From the NCBI RefSeq assembly GCF_900102815.1, contig NZ_FNGF01000002.1, positions 1-64,000 on the forward strand: DNA of 64,000 nucleotides, read 5' to 3'. Shown piece by piece: positions 10,518 to 20,933 of this stretch (positions within the stretch are counted from its first letter, which is position 1; each line of letters opens with the position of its first letter). A program made the position numbers and the translations under genes. This DNA comes from Glycomyces sambucus. Lineage in GTDB: Bacteria > Actinomycetota > Actinomycetes > Mycobacteriales > Micromonosporaceae. The notes under the pieces were generated by a model. It was not told where the DNA came from. It saw nothing but the letters and a program-made list of their open reading frames with translations, and did no database searches.

Positions 10518-11752
10518 GTGGTCACTCCCTGGAGGTGGGCGTTCTTGGGGAAGCGGGCCTCGACGAGGTACCCGCCGCCGGGCCGGGGCCCGGCCTCGAG
10601 CGTGCCCCCGTAGAGGGTCGCGCGCTCGCGCATCCCGATCAGGCCGTGGCCGCCGGAGAACCCGGAGACGACGGGCGCCCCGGTTCCCGAGTCGCCCACG
10701 GAGATCCGGAACTCCTGGTCGCCGTAGTCGACGACGACGCCGGCCCTGGCCTGCGGCCCGGCGTGCTTGATCGTGTTCGTCAGGGCCTCCTGGGCGATGC
10801 GGAACACCGCCAGGCTGACGCCCGTCGGCAGCGGGTACTCCTCGCCGCGGACGGTGTAGCGCACCGGCAGGCCGGCGTCCTTGGTCTGCGCCACCAGCGC
10901 CCGCAGCGAGTCCACTGTAGGCTGCGGTTCGAGGTCGGCGGGGTCGTTGTCCTCGTGTCCGTGGCGCAGGACGGTGAGGATGTCCCGCATCTCGCGCAGC
11001 GCGGTGCGCGCGGTCTGGTTCACCGTCGTCAGCGCGTCCTCGGCCGCGTCGGGGTCGGTCCGCAGGACCCGCTTGGCGCCCTCCGACATCACCCCGATCA
11101 CCGAGATGTGGTGCGCCACGACGTCGTGCAGCTCGCGGGCGATGCGCCGCTGCTCGTCGGCGACCGCCTGGGCCGCCAGGGCCTCCTGCCGCTCCTCGGC
11201 GAACCGGGCCCGGTCCGACAGCTCCTCGACCTTCTCGCGCCTGTTGCGCACGACCCATCCGATCCAGAACGCGGTGACGGCCAGGACCAGGTTGACCAGG
11301 ACCAGCATCGTGCTCGTCAGGTGGTCGGCGCCCTCGGTCATGGGGAACGTGTAGATGACCAGCGAGACCGGCACCCAGAGCGCGCCCGCGGCCGCGAGCG
11401 CCTGCTGGACCGGCCGGTGGGCCGCGGCGGTGTAGGTGAGCACGAACAGGCCGATGCCGCTGTCGGCGCCCATGCTCTGGATCGGGTCGATGTACACCGC
11501 GCAGCACAGGATCACCAGCGCCAGCGCGATCGCGCCCCACAGCCACCTCCGGCGCAGGCAGATCGCGGCGAACGGGACCAGGATCAGGGCCGCGTCGGCC
11601 CACCCGTAGTCGAGCTCGGGGACCAGCTGGGCGCTGGCGGAGTAGAACGCGACGTAGCCCAGGCCGAGGGTGAGCGCCAGCACGCAGTCGGCGGCGAAGG
11701 GCCGCTGGTGGAGCCAGTGGCGGAGGCGGCTGAACGTGAACGCGGCTTGCAC
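10514..11752 (-). CDS. Sensor histidine kinase, NarL/DesK-like
   Basis: A 412-aa membrane sensor kinase. Five or more hydrophobic segments occupy residues about 18-165 with little extracytoplasmic loop, so the sensor is probably the membrane itself or a transported ligand. The HisKA_3 dimerisation motif RRIARELHDVVAHHIS carries the phospho-His, followed by an HATPase_c domain with N box (AQEALTNTIKHA), DSGTGAP and GGHGLIGMRERATLYGG. GTG 11752 is preferred: a -10-like TACGGT (11765-11760) lies 7 bases upstream and there is no ribosome binding site, so the mRNA is probably leaderless. It is paired with the response regulator by a 4-base overlap. The combination with MacB-type exporters recalls antibiotic- or envelope-stress-sensing systems. 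Confidence 0.93.
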   Translation of the reverse strand: MQAAFTFSRLRHWLHQRPFAADCVLALTLGLGYVAFYSASAQLVPELDYGWADAALILVPFAAICLRRRWLWGAIALALVILCCAVYIDPIQSMGADSGIGLFVLTYTAAAHRPVQQALAAAGALWVPVSLVIYTFPMTEGADHLTSTMLVLVNLVLAVTAFWIGWVVRNRREKVEELSDRARFAEERQEALAAQAVADEQRRIARELHDVVAHHISVIGVMSEGAKRVLRTDPDAAEDALTTVNQTARTALREMRDILTVLRHGHEDNDPADLEPQPTVDSLRALVAQTKDAGLPVRYTVRGEEYPLPTGVSLAVFRIAQEALTNTIKHAGPQARAGVVVDYGDQEFRISVGDSGTGAPVVSGFSGGHGLIGMRERATLYGGTLEAGPRPGGGYLVEARFPKNAHLQGVTT

Positions 11753-11817
11753 GCTCTATACCGTATCCGCCGGTCACTCCCGTTTCATCGAACGTGGGAA
11801 TGATTCGCGGCTCCGCC

Positions 11818-12648
11818 TCAGGTAGGAGGCATCTCCAGTCCTGGAAGGACGGTCGGCAGCGGGTACGCCGGCGGCTCCCCGCCGAACTCGGGGCAGATCT
11901 TCTGGTGGGCGCACCAGCCGCACAACTTCGACTTCTGCGGCCGGAACTGCCCGGTGGCGATCGCCTCGCGCATCGAGGCCCACAGGACCTTGAGGGTGCG
12001 CTCGAACTGCTCCAGCTCGCCCTTGGTGGGCGTGTAGTCCAGGACCTCGCCGTCGCCGAGGTACATCAGCCGCAGCAGGGTCGGCACCGTGCCCCGCGTG
12101 CGCCACCACACCAGGGCGTAGAACTTCATCTGGAACAGCGCCTTGTCGGCGAAGCGGTCCGGCGGGCGCTTCCCGGTCTTGTAGTCCACCAGGCGCACCA
12201 GCCCGGCCGGGTTGACGTCGGCGCGGTCGATGAAGCCCTTGAGCTGCGTACCGTCGTCGAGCGTGGTCGTCACCAGGCACTCGGTGCGGTGCGGCTGGAG
12301 GCGCTGCGGGTCCTCCATCGAGAAGTAGGTCTCGACCAGGCGCCGCACGCCCCGCAGCCAGTCCGACTCGTCGCCGAGGCCGTCGAAGAGCTCCGAGTAC
12401 TCCTGGGACGCGTTCAGCTTCGTCCACTCCGGCTCGATGAGCGCCAGAGCCTCCTTCGGGGTGCGCCGGCCGGCGTCGAGCTCGTAGAGCCGCTCCAGCA
12501 CCGAGTGGACGAGCGTGCCCTGCACCTGCGCCCGCGAGGGCGGCTCGGGGAGGCGGTCGACCGCCCGGAACCGGTAGAGCAGGGGGCACTGCTTGAAGTC
12601 CCCGGCGCGCGAAGGGGACAACTGGGTCGGTCGGGTGGCGTTCGACAT
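11818..12648 (-). CDS. RecB-family PD-(D/E)XK nuclease with Cas4/AddB-like cysteines
   Basis: A 276-aa stand-alone nuclease of the PDDEXK_1 (RecB/Cas4-like) family. After the N-terminal LSPSRAGDFKQCPLLYRFR come the VQGTLVHSVLERLYEL helix, the catalytic core with GFIDRADVN and VRLVDYKTGK (D and DxK residues), and a C-terminal C-x2-C-x5-C (CGWCAHQKIC). Together with the Cys in FKQCP this gives four cysteines placed as in the Fe-S cluster of AddB, Cas4 and Dna2. The family processes DNA ends in repair. Start ATG 12648 is leaderless by its TATGCT at 12660-12655. No cas genes or helicase partner adjoin it; the same protein is common as a single gene in actinobacteria. It is divergent from the methyltransferase gene. 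Confidence 0.9.
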   Translation of the reverse strand: MSNATRPTQLSPSRAGDFKQCPLLYRFRAVDRLPEPPSRAQVQGTLVHSVLERLYELDAGRRTPKEALALIEPEWTKLNASQEYSELFDGLGDESDWLRGVRRLVETYFSMEDPQRLQPHRTECLVTTTLDDGTQLKGFIDRADVNPAGLVRLVDYKTGKRPPDRFADKALFQMKFYALVWWRTRGTVPTLLRLMYLGDGEVLDYTPTKGELEQFERTLKVLWASMREAIATGQFRPQKSKLCGWCAHQKICPEFGGEPPAYPLPTVLPGLEMPPT

Positions 12649-12726
12649 CCTTCGAGCATAAAGCGGGGGACCGACAGGCCCGCACGGCGCTGGACATTTC
12701 AACATAACGCCCGTACTGTTTGGGGC
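12649..12726. promoter_or_regulatory. Compact divergent leaderless promoters
   Basis: 78 bases separate the two divergent start codons. On the minus strand TATGCT (12660-12655) sits 6 bases before the nuclease ATG; on the plus strand TACTGT (12714-12719) sits 7 bases before the methyltransferase ATG. Neither start has a ribosome binding site. Confidence 0.65.
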
Positions 12727-13494
12727 ATGAGCACCGACGACACCTTCGGACCCGACCCGCGCGCGCAGGCCCGCTCCTTCGGCCGGGCCGCCGACCTCTA
12801 CGACGCCGCCCGCCCGAGCTACCCCGCCGAGGCCCTCGCCTGGCTCGCCGGCGAGGGACCCGCCGACGTCGTCGACGTCGGCGCCGGCACCGGCCTGCTC
12901 ACCCGCGGCCTCATCGCGCTCGGCCACCGCGTCACCGCCGTCGAACCCGACGGGCAGATGCTCGCCAAGCTCACCGCCGCCACCACCGGCCTCGCCGCCG
13001 CCCGCACCGGCAGCGCCGAAGCCCTCGGCCTCCCCGACGCCAGCGCCGACGTCGTCACCGCCGGCCAGGCGTTCCACTGGTTCGACCGCGCCGCGGCCCT
13101 CCCCGAGATCCGCCGCGTCCTGCGCCCCGGCGGCGTCCTGGCCCCCATCTGGAACCTCCGCGACGAGACCGTCGACTGGGTCGAGCGCCTCACCGAGGTC
13201 ATCGGCTCCTCCAAGGGCGAGATCACCGCCCTCGGCGCCACCGAGCCCGGCTACTTCGCGCCCGGCTTCGCCGAACCCGAGGTCCGCGTCTTCCGCCACG
13301 AGAAGCCCCTCGACCCCGCCGGGCTCGTCCGCCTCGTCCAGTCCCGCTCCTACTACCTCACCGCCGACGACAGGCGGCAGCGCGAACTCGTCGCCGCCGT
13401 CGAAGACCTCATCGCCACCCACCCCGACCTCGCCGGACGCGACACCTTCGCCATGCCCTACGCGACCTACGCCTTCCGCGTGCGCCCCGCCTAG
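12727..13494 (+). CDS. Class I SAM-dependent methyltransferase
   Basis: A 255-aa methyltransferase of the UbiE/type 11 kind. Motif I VVDVGAGTGLLTRGL (residues about 48-62), the acidic end of strand 2 in TAVEPDGQML, the SAEALGLPDASADVV segment and the post-motif GQAFHWFD are all visible; GQAFHWFD is frequent in actinobacterial small-molecule methyltransferases. Length is normal for the family. The substrate cannot be read from sequence. ATG 12727 is leaderless by position (TACTGT 7 bases upstream). The downstream M50 protease has its own leaderless promoter, so the two need not be an operon. Confidence 0.9.
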   Translation: MSTDDTFGPDPRAQARSFGRAADLYDAARPSYPAEALAWLAGEGPADVVDVGAGTGLLTRGLIALGHRVTAVEPDGQMLAKLTAATTGLAAARTGSAEALGLPDASADVVTAGQAFHWFDRAAALPEIRRVLRPGGVLAPIWNLRDETVDWVERLTEVIGSSKGEITALGATEPGYFAPGFAEPEVRVFRHEKPLDPAGLVRLVQSRSYYLTADDRRQRELVAAVEDLIATHPDLAGRDTFAMPYATYAFRVRPA

Positions 13495-13557
13495 CGGCAC
13501 CGCCGCCCGCCGAACCGCGCCCGGGCCCGGCGGCCCGGGCGCGTAGCATTGCCGCCG

Positions 13558-14661
13558 ATGTCGACCAACGTGCTGGCCTTCCGCCGATCCGGTTTCACGC
13601 TCGCCCGCGTCAAGGGCATCCCCGTCACACTCGGCTACACGTGGCTCATCCTCGCCGCCATGGTCGTCGCCGTGTACGCGCCGGTCGTCCAGCGCTCGGT
13701 GCCCGGCATCGGCGCGGGCGCCTCGCTCGCGGTCGCCGCGCTCTTCGCGGTCACCCTGCTCCTGTCGGTGCTCCTGCACGAACTCGGCCACGCGCTCGTC
13801 AGCCTGCGCGCCGGGATCGGGGTGCGCCGCATCAACCTCGACGCCCTCGGCGGCTTCACCGAGATGGACCGCGAGGCCCCCCGGCCCGGCACGGCCGCCG
13901 CGATCGCGCTGGCCGGACCCGCCGTCTCGCTCCTGCTCGGCCTCGCCGGGCTCGCCGGACTCGCCGCCATCGAGATCGGCACCCTCGGCTGGCAGCTGTG
14001 CTTCCAGGTCTGCGTCGCCAACCTCCTCGTCGCCGTCTACAACCTCCTGCCGGGCCTGCCACTGGACGGCGGCAAGGCCCTCCAGGCGGGCATCTGGGCC
14101 GCCACCGGCGACCGCTGGCGCGGCTACCGCGTCGCCGGGTGGGCCGGGCGCGTCGTCGCCGTCGGCACCGTCGGCGCGGGCCTGTGGCTGTTCGCCAACC
14201 GCTGGTTCTCCTGGATCGGCCTCATCCTCCTGCTCATGGTCGCGTTCGAGCTGTGGCGCGGCGCCGGCGGCGCGATCCGCGCCGCCCGCATGGGCCCGCG
14301 CGTCAAGGCCCTCGACGCCGCCGCGCTGGCGCGCCCGGTGGCCGTGGTCAGCGCCACGGCGACCCTCGGGCAGGCGCTGGCCGCCGCGGAGGGCCGCGAG
14401 GTCGTGGCCGTCGACGGCCGCCCGGTGGGCGTGCTCGACCGCGCCAGCGCCGAGGCCGTCCCGGCCGACCAGGTCGACGCGATGCCGCTGAGCGGGCTGC
14501 TGCGCTCGGCGGTGAAGATCCCCGGCCTGGAGGCCGGACTCAAGGGCCAGGCCCTGGTCGACGCGATCGGCGCGAGCGGCGCGGACCGCTTCTTCGTGGT
14601 CGATGAGGGGCGCCTGACAGGGCTGCTCTACACCGCGGACGTGGTCAGAGCCCTCCGTTAA
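13558..14661 (+). CDS. Site-2-type intramembrane metalloprotease (M50) with C-terminal CBS-like domain
   Basis: A 367-aa M50 zinc protease cutting within the membrane, for example anti-sigma factors or signal peptides. The zinc motif HELGHA is at H74-E75-x2-H78, and the third ligand lies in NLLPGLPLDGGK (D170), both inside hydrophobic segments; four to six helices occupy residues 20-235. The C-terminal 125 residues, with VAVVSATATLGQALAAAEG and GADRFFVVDEGRLTGLLYTAD, look like a CBS pair, the Rip3/SpoIVFB-like group 3 layout. ATG 13558 has TAGCAT 8 bases upstream and no ribosome binding site. The 38-base gap to trmI suggests possible co-transcription. Confidence 0.9.
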   Translation: MSTNVLAFRRSGFTLARVKGIPVTLGYTWLILAAMVVAVYAPVVQRSVPGIGAGASLAVAALFAVTLLLSVLLHELGHALVSLRAGIGVRRINLDALGGFTEMDREAPRPGTAAAIALAGPAVSLLLGLAGLAGLAAIEIGTLGWQLCFQVCVANLLVAVYNLLPGLPLDGGKALQAGIWAATGDRWRGYRVAGWAGRVVAVGTVGAGLWLFANRWFSWIGLILLLMVAFELWRGAGGAIRAARMGPRVKALDAAALARPVAVVSATATLGQALAAAEGREVVAVDGRPVGVLDRASAEAVPADQVDAMPLSGLLRSAVKIPGLEAGLKGQALVDAIGASGADRFFVVDEGRLTGLLYTADVVRALR

Positions 14662-14677
14662 GATGCTTCGGACCTGA

Positions 14678-15604
<927 letters not shown>

Positions 15605-15659
15605 CAATCTGATTACTTCTTGAGTCGGATTCACGACTTCTCAAGTGCTGAAACGCAAC

Positions 15660-15692
15660 CGGGCGGGAATCATTGTCGACGACTCCCGCCCG
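15660..15692. terminator. Terminator between trmI and convergent ferredoxin gene
   Basis: Nine-bp stem CGGGCGGGA / TCCCGCCCG around a 15-base loop that itself contains the palindrome GTCGAC. It lies between two convergent stop codons (15604 and 15705). Confidence 0.65.
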
Positions 15693-15704
15693 ACCCGCGT
15701 CCGA

Positions 15705-15992
15705 TCAGTCGTCCGCCCCCGGCCCCGCGACGGGCGTCTTGTCGTCCCGGTCGCGCACGTAGATGCACTCCCCGGGGCAGTCGTGGGCTGCGTTCACAAT
15801 GTCCAGTCGCAGGTGTTCGGGCACCTTGACCTGCGAACCCGGTGTAGTCAACAGCTCGCCGTCCGTGTCCTTCACGTAGGCGAGCCCGTCGATGTCGAAC
15901 TCGAAGACGGCGGGTGCGTACTGCACGCAGAGGCCGTCACCGGTGCAGGCGTCTTGGTCGATCGACACTTCGATCTCACGCTCGGTCTTCAT
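15705..15992 (-). CDS. [3Fe-4S]-type ferredoxin
   Basis: A 95-aa soluble ferredoxin. Cysteines fall at C16, C22, C72 and C76: C-x5-C in ACTGDGLCVQYAP, then DCPGEC. The C-x5-C spacing without the middle Cys, plus the later Cys-Pro, is the pattern of actinobacterial 3Fe-4S ferredoxins that usually feed cytochromes P450; C76 is extra. The acidic insert FDIDGLAYVKDTDGE fits an electron-transfer surface. ATG 15992 has TAGTCT 6 bases upstream and no ribosome binding site. No P450 or reductase gene is nearby. A ferredoxin at this place, between trmI and arc, is a recurring arrangement in actinomycetes and its role there is not clear. Confidence 0.9.
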   Translation of the reverse strand: MKTEREIEVSIDQDACTGDGLCVQYAPAVFEFDIDGLAYVKDTDGELLTTPGSQVKVPEHLRLDIVNAAHDCPGECIYVRDRDDKTPVAGPGADD

Positions 15993-16109
15993 GGCCCAAG
16001 ACTAGCCGCGCGGCAATCCCCCTTCCGAATGTCGGTGTCGAGCCTTACTATTGGCCTCCCCGACCAGATACGGTTGGGAGTACGAACACTCTCCTGGGAG
16101 GTGTGACCC

Positions 16110-17891
16110 GTGGCACGAAGCAACGATGACCGTCGACAGAACCTGGGCCAGGGCTCAGAGCGCGACGAACTGTCAGGACAGGTCGAAGAGCTCCAGGAAG
16201 AACTGGCCGCGGCCCGGCGCCGTCTCACCGAGACCCCCCGACACATGCACATCCTGGAGGAGCGGCTCGCCGCCGCCCAGTCCCAGATCGATCGCCTGTC
16301 GGAGCAGAACGAGCGGCTCGTGTCGACCTTGAAAGAGGCCCGCGAGCAGATCGTCTCACTGAAAGAGGAAATCGACCGGCTCGCCCAGCCGCCGTCCGGA
16401 TACGGCGTGTTCCTGGGCGCGCGCGAGGACGGCACCGTCGACGTCTTCACCTCCGGCCGGAAGTTCCGCGTGTCGCTCGCCCCCTCGATCGACCCCGAGG
16501 AGCTGGAGCGCGGCCAGGAGGTCCTGCTCAACGACGCCATGAACGTGGTCGAGGTCCTCGACTACGAGCGCATCGGCGAAGTGGTCACGCTCAAGGAGCT
16601 CATCGAGGTCCCCGGCGGCGGCCCGCCCGACCGCGCGCTCGTCACCAGCCACGCCGACGAGGAGCGGGTCGTGCTGCTCTCCGACGCGCTCATCAACGGG
16701 CCGCTGCGCGCCGGCGACTCGGTCATGATCGAGCCGCGCGCGGGCTACGCGTACGAGCGCATCCAGAAGAGCGAGGTCGAGGAGCTGGTCCTCGAAGAGG
16801 TCCCCGACGTCGACTACTACGACATCGGCGGCCTCGACGGGCAGATCGAGATGATCCGCGACGCCGTGGAGCTCCCGTTCCTGCACGCCGACCTCTTCCG
16901 CGAGCACGAGCTGCGCCCGCCGAAGGGCATCCTGCTCTACGGCCCGCCCGGCTGCGGCAAGACGCTCATCGCCAAGGCCGTCGCCAACTCGCTGGCCAAG
17001 AAGGTCGCCGAGATGCGCGGCGAGGAGGCCTCCGGGCGCTCCTACTTCCTCAACATCAAGGGCCCCGAGCTGCTGAACAAGTACGTCGGCGAGACCGAGC
17101 GGCACATCCGCCTGGTCTTCCAGCGGGCCCGCGAGAAGGCCAGCGAGGGCATGCCGGTCATCGTGTTCTTCGACGAGATGGACTCGATCTTCCGCACCCG
17201 CGGCTCGGGCGTGTCCTCCGACGTCGAGAACACCATCGTCCCGCAGCTGCTGTCGGAGATCGACGGCGTCGAGGGCCTGGAGAACGTCATCGTCATCGGC
17301 GCCTCCAACCGCGAGGACATGATCGACCCGGCGATCCTGCGGCCCGGCCGCCTGGACGTCAAGATCAAGATCGAGCGGCCCGACGCCGAGTCCGCCAAGG
17401 ACATCTTCTCGAAGTACATCACCACGACCCTGCCGCTGCACGACGACGACCTGCGCGAGCACGACAAGGACCGCGACGCCACGGTGAACTCGATGATCCA
17501 GGCGGTCGTCGAGCGCATGTACTCCGAGGTCGACGAGAACCGCTTCCTCGAGGTCACCTACGCCGACGGCGACAAGGAGGTCCTGTACTTCAAGGACTTC
17601 AACTCCGGTGCCATGATCGAGAACATCGTGGCCCGCGCGAAGAAGATGGCCATCAAGGACTTCCTGACCAACCAGTCCAGGGGCATCCGGCTCACCCACC
17701 TGATCGACTCCACGGTGGACGAGTTCCGCGAGAACGAGGACCTGCCGAACACCACCAACCCGGACGACTGGGCCCGCATCTCCGGCAAGAAGGGCGAGCG
17801 GATCGTCTACATCCGCACGCTCGTCTCCGGCAAGGGCGCCGACTCCGGACGCAGCATCGACACCGTCTCCAACACCGGCCAGTACCTGTAG
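16110..17891 (+). CDS. arc: Proteasome-activating AAA ATPase ARC (Mpa)
   Basis: A 593-aa hexameric unfoldase that recognises Pup-tagged proteins and feeds them to the 20S proteasome. Domains in order: N-terminal coiled coil (residues about 20-92, [20 protein letters not shown] onward) that binds Pup, OB-fold inter-domain (about 95-230), AAA module with Walker A GPPGCGKT near 278, Walker B IVFFDEMD near 352, and arginine fingers in LRPGRLD. The C terminus is GQYL, with the penultimate Tyr needed to dock on the proteasome alpha ring. GTG 16110 is set by GGGAGG 8 bases upstream. A strong hairpin follows, so arc is its own unit although it lies directly before dop. Confidence 0.98.
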   Translation: MARSNDDRRQNLGQGSERDELSGQVEELQEELAAARRRLTETPRHMHILEERLAAAQSQIDRLSEQNERLVSTLKEAREQIVSLKEEIDRLAQPPSGYGVFLGAREDGTVDVFTSGRKFRVSLAPSIDPEELERGQEVLLNDAMNVVEVLDYERIGEVVTLKELIEVPGGGPPDRALVTSHADEERVVLLSDALINGPLRAGDSVMIEPRAGYAYERIQKSEVEELVLEEVPDVDYYDIGGLDGQIEMIRDAVELPFLHADLFREHELRPPKGILLYGPPGCGKTLIAKAVANSLAKKVAEMRGEEASGRSYFLNIKGPELLNKYVGETERHIRLVFQRAREKASEGMPVIVFFDEMDSIFRTRGSGVSSDVENTIVPQLLSEIDGVEGLENVIVIGASNREDMIDPAILRPGRLDVKIKIERPDAESAKDIFSKYITTTLPLHDDDLREHDKDRDATVNSMIQAVVERMYSEVDENRFLEVTYADGDKEVLYFKDFNSGAMIENIVARAKKMAIKDFLTNQSRGIRLTHLIDSTVDEFRENEDLPNTTNPDDWARISGKKGERIVYIRTLVSGKGADSGRSIDTVSNTGQYL

Positions 17892-17926
17892 CACCTGCGG
17901 GAACGGCCCGAACAGCAATTGAGGAG

Positions 17927-17957
17927 ATCGGCCGGCGGGCCCGCCCCGCCGGCCGAT
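17927..17957 (+). terminator. Terminator after arc
   Basis: Perfect 13-bp stem ATCGGCCGGCGGG / CCCGCCGGCCGAT with a 5-base loop, 35 bases after the arc stop. No T tract follows. Confidence 0.75.
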
Positions 17958-18097
17958 TCCCCCTGTCCGGCGCGTGTCGGGCCCCATTCCGCGGGTAACC
18001 GATATCCATGAGGCAATTGCACATCGAGCTGGCGGAAATCCAGTCGGACGCCCTCCGAGGGGGCGCAAAGGGGCCCGGACGGACTAGGCTCGAAGGC

Positions 18098-19603
18098 ATG
18101 ACCGTTCGCCGCATCATGGGCACCGAGATCGAATACGGGATCTCCGTGCCGGGCCAGCCGGGGGCCAACCCGATGGTGACCTCCTCGCAGATCGTCAACG
18201 CCTACGCCGCGCGCCCGGAACTGTCCAAGGGCGGCCGGGCCAGGTGGGACTACGAGGAGGAGACCCCCCTACGCGACGCCCGCGGCTTCACGTACACCGG
18301 GGCCCTCTACGACCCCGCCGAGAACCTCGCCGACGAGGACTCCGGGCTCGCCAACGTCATCCTCACCAACGGCGCCCGCCTCTACGTCGACCACGCGCAC
18401 CCCGAGTACTCAACGCCCGAGGTCACCAACCCCCGCGAGATCGTCCTGTTCGACAAGGCCGGCGAGATGACCATGGCCGAGGCCGCCCTCCGGGCCGCCC
18501 ACACGCCCGGCATCGGCCCCATCAACCTCTACAAGAACAACACCGACAACAAGGGCGCCTCCTACGGCGCGCACGAGAACTACCTCATGTCGCGCCAGAC
18601 CCCCTTCGCCGACATCGTCGCCCACTTCACGCCGTTCCTGGTCACCCGCCAGGTCTACGCCGGCGCCGGGCGCATCGGCATCGGCCAGGACGCCTCCGAG
18701 CACCGCTACCAGATCTCCCAGCGCGCCGACTTCTTCGAGGTCGAGGTCGGCCTGGAGACCACCCTCAAGCGGCCCATCATCAACACCCGCGACGAGCCCC
18801 ACGCCGACGCCGAGCGGTACCGCCGCCTCCACGTCATCATCGGCGACGCCAACCTCGCCGAGTACGCCACCTTCCTCAAGGTCGGCACCGCCTCGATCGT
18901 CCTCGCCATGATCGAGTCCGGCGCCTTCGACGGCTCCCTCGCCGTCGCCGAGCCCGTCGCCGAACTCCGCGCCGTCTCCCACGACCCGAGCCTCGCCCAC
19001 AAGATCGAACTGCGCAACGGCAAGCGCCTCACCGCGGTCGAACTCCAGATGTCCATCCTGGAGCAGGCCGAGGCGTACTGCGGCCCCGACGCCGACCCCG
19101 ACACCCGCGAGGTCCTCGACCAGTGGGCGTTCGTCCTCGACGCGCTGGCCCGCGACCCCATGGAGCTGGCCGACATGCTCGACTGGCCCGCCAAGCTCTC
19201 CCTCCTGGAGCGCTACCGCGAGCGCGAGGGCCTCGACTGGGGCGCCGCCAAGCTCCACGCCATCGACCTCCAGTACCACGACGTGCGCCCCGAGAAGGGC
19301 CTCTACCACCGGCTCGTGGCCCGCGGCAAGATGAAGCGGCTCCTCACCGACACCGAGATCATCGACGCGATGACCGAGCCGCCCGCCGACACCCGCGCGT
19401 TCTTCCGCGGCCGGTGCCTCTCGCGGTACCCCTCCGAGGTCGTCGCCGCCTCCTGGGACTCCGTCATCTTCGACGTCGGCGCCGACTCGCTCGTGCGAGT
19501 GCCCATGATGGAGCCCGAGAAGGGCACCAAAGCCCATGTGGGGGAGCTGTTCGAGCGCTGCGAGGCCGCGAAGGACCTCCTCGACGTCATCACGGCCGAT
19601 TAG
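18098..19603 (+). CDS. dop: Depupylase/deamidase Dop
   Basis: A 501-aa enzyme that converts the C-terminal Gln of Pup to Glu and also removes Pup from substrates. It is a carboxylate-amine-ligase (glutamine synthetase) fold relative of PafA. Visible features are the MGTEIEYGIS nucleotide/Mg site, the long insertion after it (residues about 40-80, the Dop loop, with WDYEEETPLRDARGF), HPEYSTPE, YKNNTDNKGASYGAHENYLM and [21 protein letters not shown], the last shared word for word with PafA. ATG 18098 is set by TAGGCT 7 bases upstream (18085-18090) and no ribosome binding site. The next gene is pup. Confidence 0.98.
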   Translation: MTVRRIMGTEIEYGISVPGQPGANPMVTSSQIVNAYAARPELSKGGRARWDYEEETPLRDARGFTYTGALYDPAENLADEDSGLANVILTNGARLYVDHAHPEYSTPEVTNPREIVLFDKAGEMTMAEAALRAAHTPGIGPINLYKNNTDNKGASYGAHENYLMSRQTPFADIVAHFTPFLVTRQVYAGAGRIGIGQDASEHRYQISQRADFFEVEVGLETTLKRPIINTRDEPHADAERYRRLHVIIGDANLAEYATFLKVGTASIVLAMIESGAFDGSLAVAEPVAELRAVSHDPSLAHKIELRNGKRLTAVELQMSILEQAEAYCGPDADPDTREVLDQWAFVLDALARDPMELADMLDWPAKLSLLERYREREGLDWGAAKLHAIDLQYHDVRPEKGLYHRLVARGKMKRLLTDTEIIDAMTEPPADTRAFFRGRCLSRYPSEVVAASWDSVIFDVGADSLVRVPMMEPEKGTKAHVGELFERCEAAKDLLDVITAD

Positions 19604-19714
19604 CCGACACCGGGCCGCCGCGGGAATATTACAGAGCGGTACAGCGTCGTATCTGGCGTGCTGTCGTACTCTCGCGGTACGGTTTATGCACCGTCGAGGT
19701 AGAAGGGAACAGCT

Positions 19715-19930
19715 ATGGCAGCGAAGGACTCCGGCGGGCAGTCGCAGTCGCAGCGGTCACGGCAGGAAGCAGACGCCGAGACCACCGAGGCCGCTGTAGA
19801 CCCCGAGATCGCCGAACGACACGAAGCGATCACCGAAGAAGTCGACGACCTGCTCGACGAGATCGACGAGGTCCTGGAGACCAACTCCGAGGAGTTCGTG
19901 CGCTCGTTCGTGCAGAAGGGCGGCCAGTAG
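19715..19930 (+). CDS. pup: Prokaryotic ubiquitin-like protein Pup
   Basis: A 71-aa intrinsically disordered modifier. The N-terminal half is Ser/Gln/Arg-rich and lacks order; residues about 28-55 ([20 protein letters not shown]) form the helix that pairs with the ARC coiled coil; the end is [11 protein letters not shown]. The terminal GGQ means Pup must be deamidated by Dop to GGE before PafA can ligate it to lysines. The ribosome binding site GAAGGGA lies about 6 bases before ATG 19715. An AT-richer upstream stretch with TTTATGC near 19684 is a plausible promoter. Confidence 0.98.
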   Translation: MAAKDSGGQSQSQRSRQEADAETTEAAVDPEIAERHEAITEEVDDLLDEIDEVLETNSEEFVRSFVQKGGQ

Positions 19931-20081
19931 CCGCACCTGCGGTCGACAGGGCCTGGTGCGACGGCCGAGCACGTACTCGGCTCGCAAGCATCGCCAAGAC
20001 CGGCGCACCGGGACCCTGGCACCGTTCAGTCGCAATCTCGGCCGAGCGTCGAAAAGAATAGAGAATCAGGGAGGTCATGTC

Positions 20082-20918
20082 GTGACAGGTCAAGGATTCC
20101 CAGGCAAACTGCCGCACGCGTATATGACGGCCGGAACCTCCTCCTTCTCGGAGTTCCTCATGCAGGCGGCGCCGGAACTGCTGCCGGGGCGCAGGCCCCT
20201 GCCCCCCGGCGACTTCGCCGAGATGAGCGCCCACGCGACCACCATCGTCGCGCTCAAGACGGCCGAAGGCGTCGTCATGGCGGGCGACCGGCGCGCGACG
20301 TCCGGCAACTACATCGCCAGCCGCGACATCGAGAAGGTCTTCCCCGCGGACGCCTACTCGCTCGTGGGCATGGCCGGCACCGCCGGCCTCGGCATCGAAC
20401 TCATCAAGCTCTACCAGGTCGAACTCGAGCACTACGAGAAGATCGAGGGCGCACCGCTCACCCTGAACGGCAAGGCGAACCGCCTCGCCACCATGCTGCG
20501 CGGCAACCTCGGCATGGCCATGCAGGGCCTCGCCGTCGTCCCCCTGTTCGCAGGGTTCGACAACGACGCCCCCAGCGTCGCCGAAGCCGGGAAGATCTAC
20601 AGCTTCGACGTCGTCGGCGGCGTCTACGCCGAACGCGACTACGACTCGATCGGCTCCGGCTCGATCTTCGCCAAGGGCTCGCTCAAGAAGCGGTACCGGC
20701 GCGGCCTCAGCACCGAGGACGCCGTCAAGGCCGCCGTCGAGGCGCTCTACGACGCGGCGGACGACGACTCCGCCACCGGCGGACCCGACCCGATCCGCGA
20801 CCTCTACCCCGTCGTCATGAGCGCCACCGCCGAAGGCTCCAAGCGGATCGACGAGGCCACCGTGGCCGACCTCGCCCGCGCGGTCATCGCGGCGCGCACC
20901 GAGAACCCCTACGGATAA
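20082..20918 (+). CDS. prcB: 20S proteasome beta subunit PrcB
   Basis: A 278-aa Ntn-hydrolase, the catalytic subunit of the 20S core. A propeptide of 52 residues precedes the catalytic Thr53 (SAHA / TTIVALK), which is exposed by self-cleavage. The core keeps [11 protein letters not shown], the Lys in IEKVFP and the [12 protein letters not shown]-type end-of-core loops. GTG 20082 is chosen because AGGGAGG lies 7 bases upstream; the overlapping ATG 20078 is out of frame. prcA follows after 15 bases with its own binding site, so the two are an operon giving alpha7-beta7-beta7-alpha7 assembly. Length is close to mycobacterial PrcB. Confidence 0.98.
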   Translation: MTGQGFPGKLPHAYMTAGTSSFSEFLMQAAPELLPGRRPLPPGDFAEMSAHATTIVALKTAEGVVMAGDRRATSGNYIASRDIEKVFPADAYSLVGMAGTAGLGIELIKLYQVELEHYEKIEGAPLTLNGKANRLATMLRGNLGMAMQGLAVVPLFAGFDNDAPSVAEAGKIYSFDVVGGVYAERDYDSIGSGSIFAKGSLKKRYRRGLSTEDAVKAAVEALYDAADDDSATGGPDPIRDLYPVVMSATAEGSKRIDEATVADLARAVIAARTENPYG

Positions 20919-20933
20919 CGAGAGGAGCCTGAC

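Noticed and set aside
18008-18097. ATG 18008 as the dop start
   Set aside because: It would add 30 residues before the conserved MTVRRIMGTEIEYG start, and TAGGCT with 7-base spacing marks ATG 18098.
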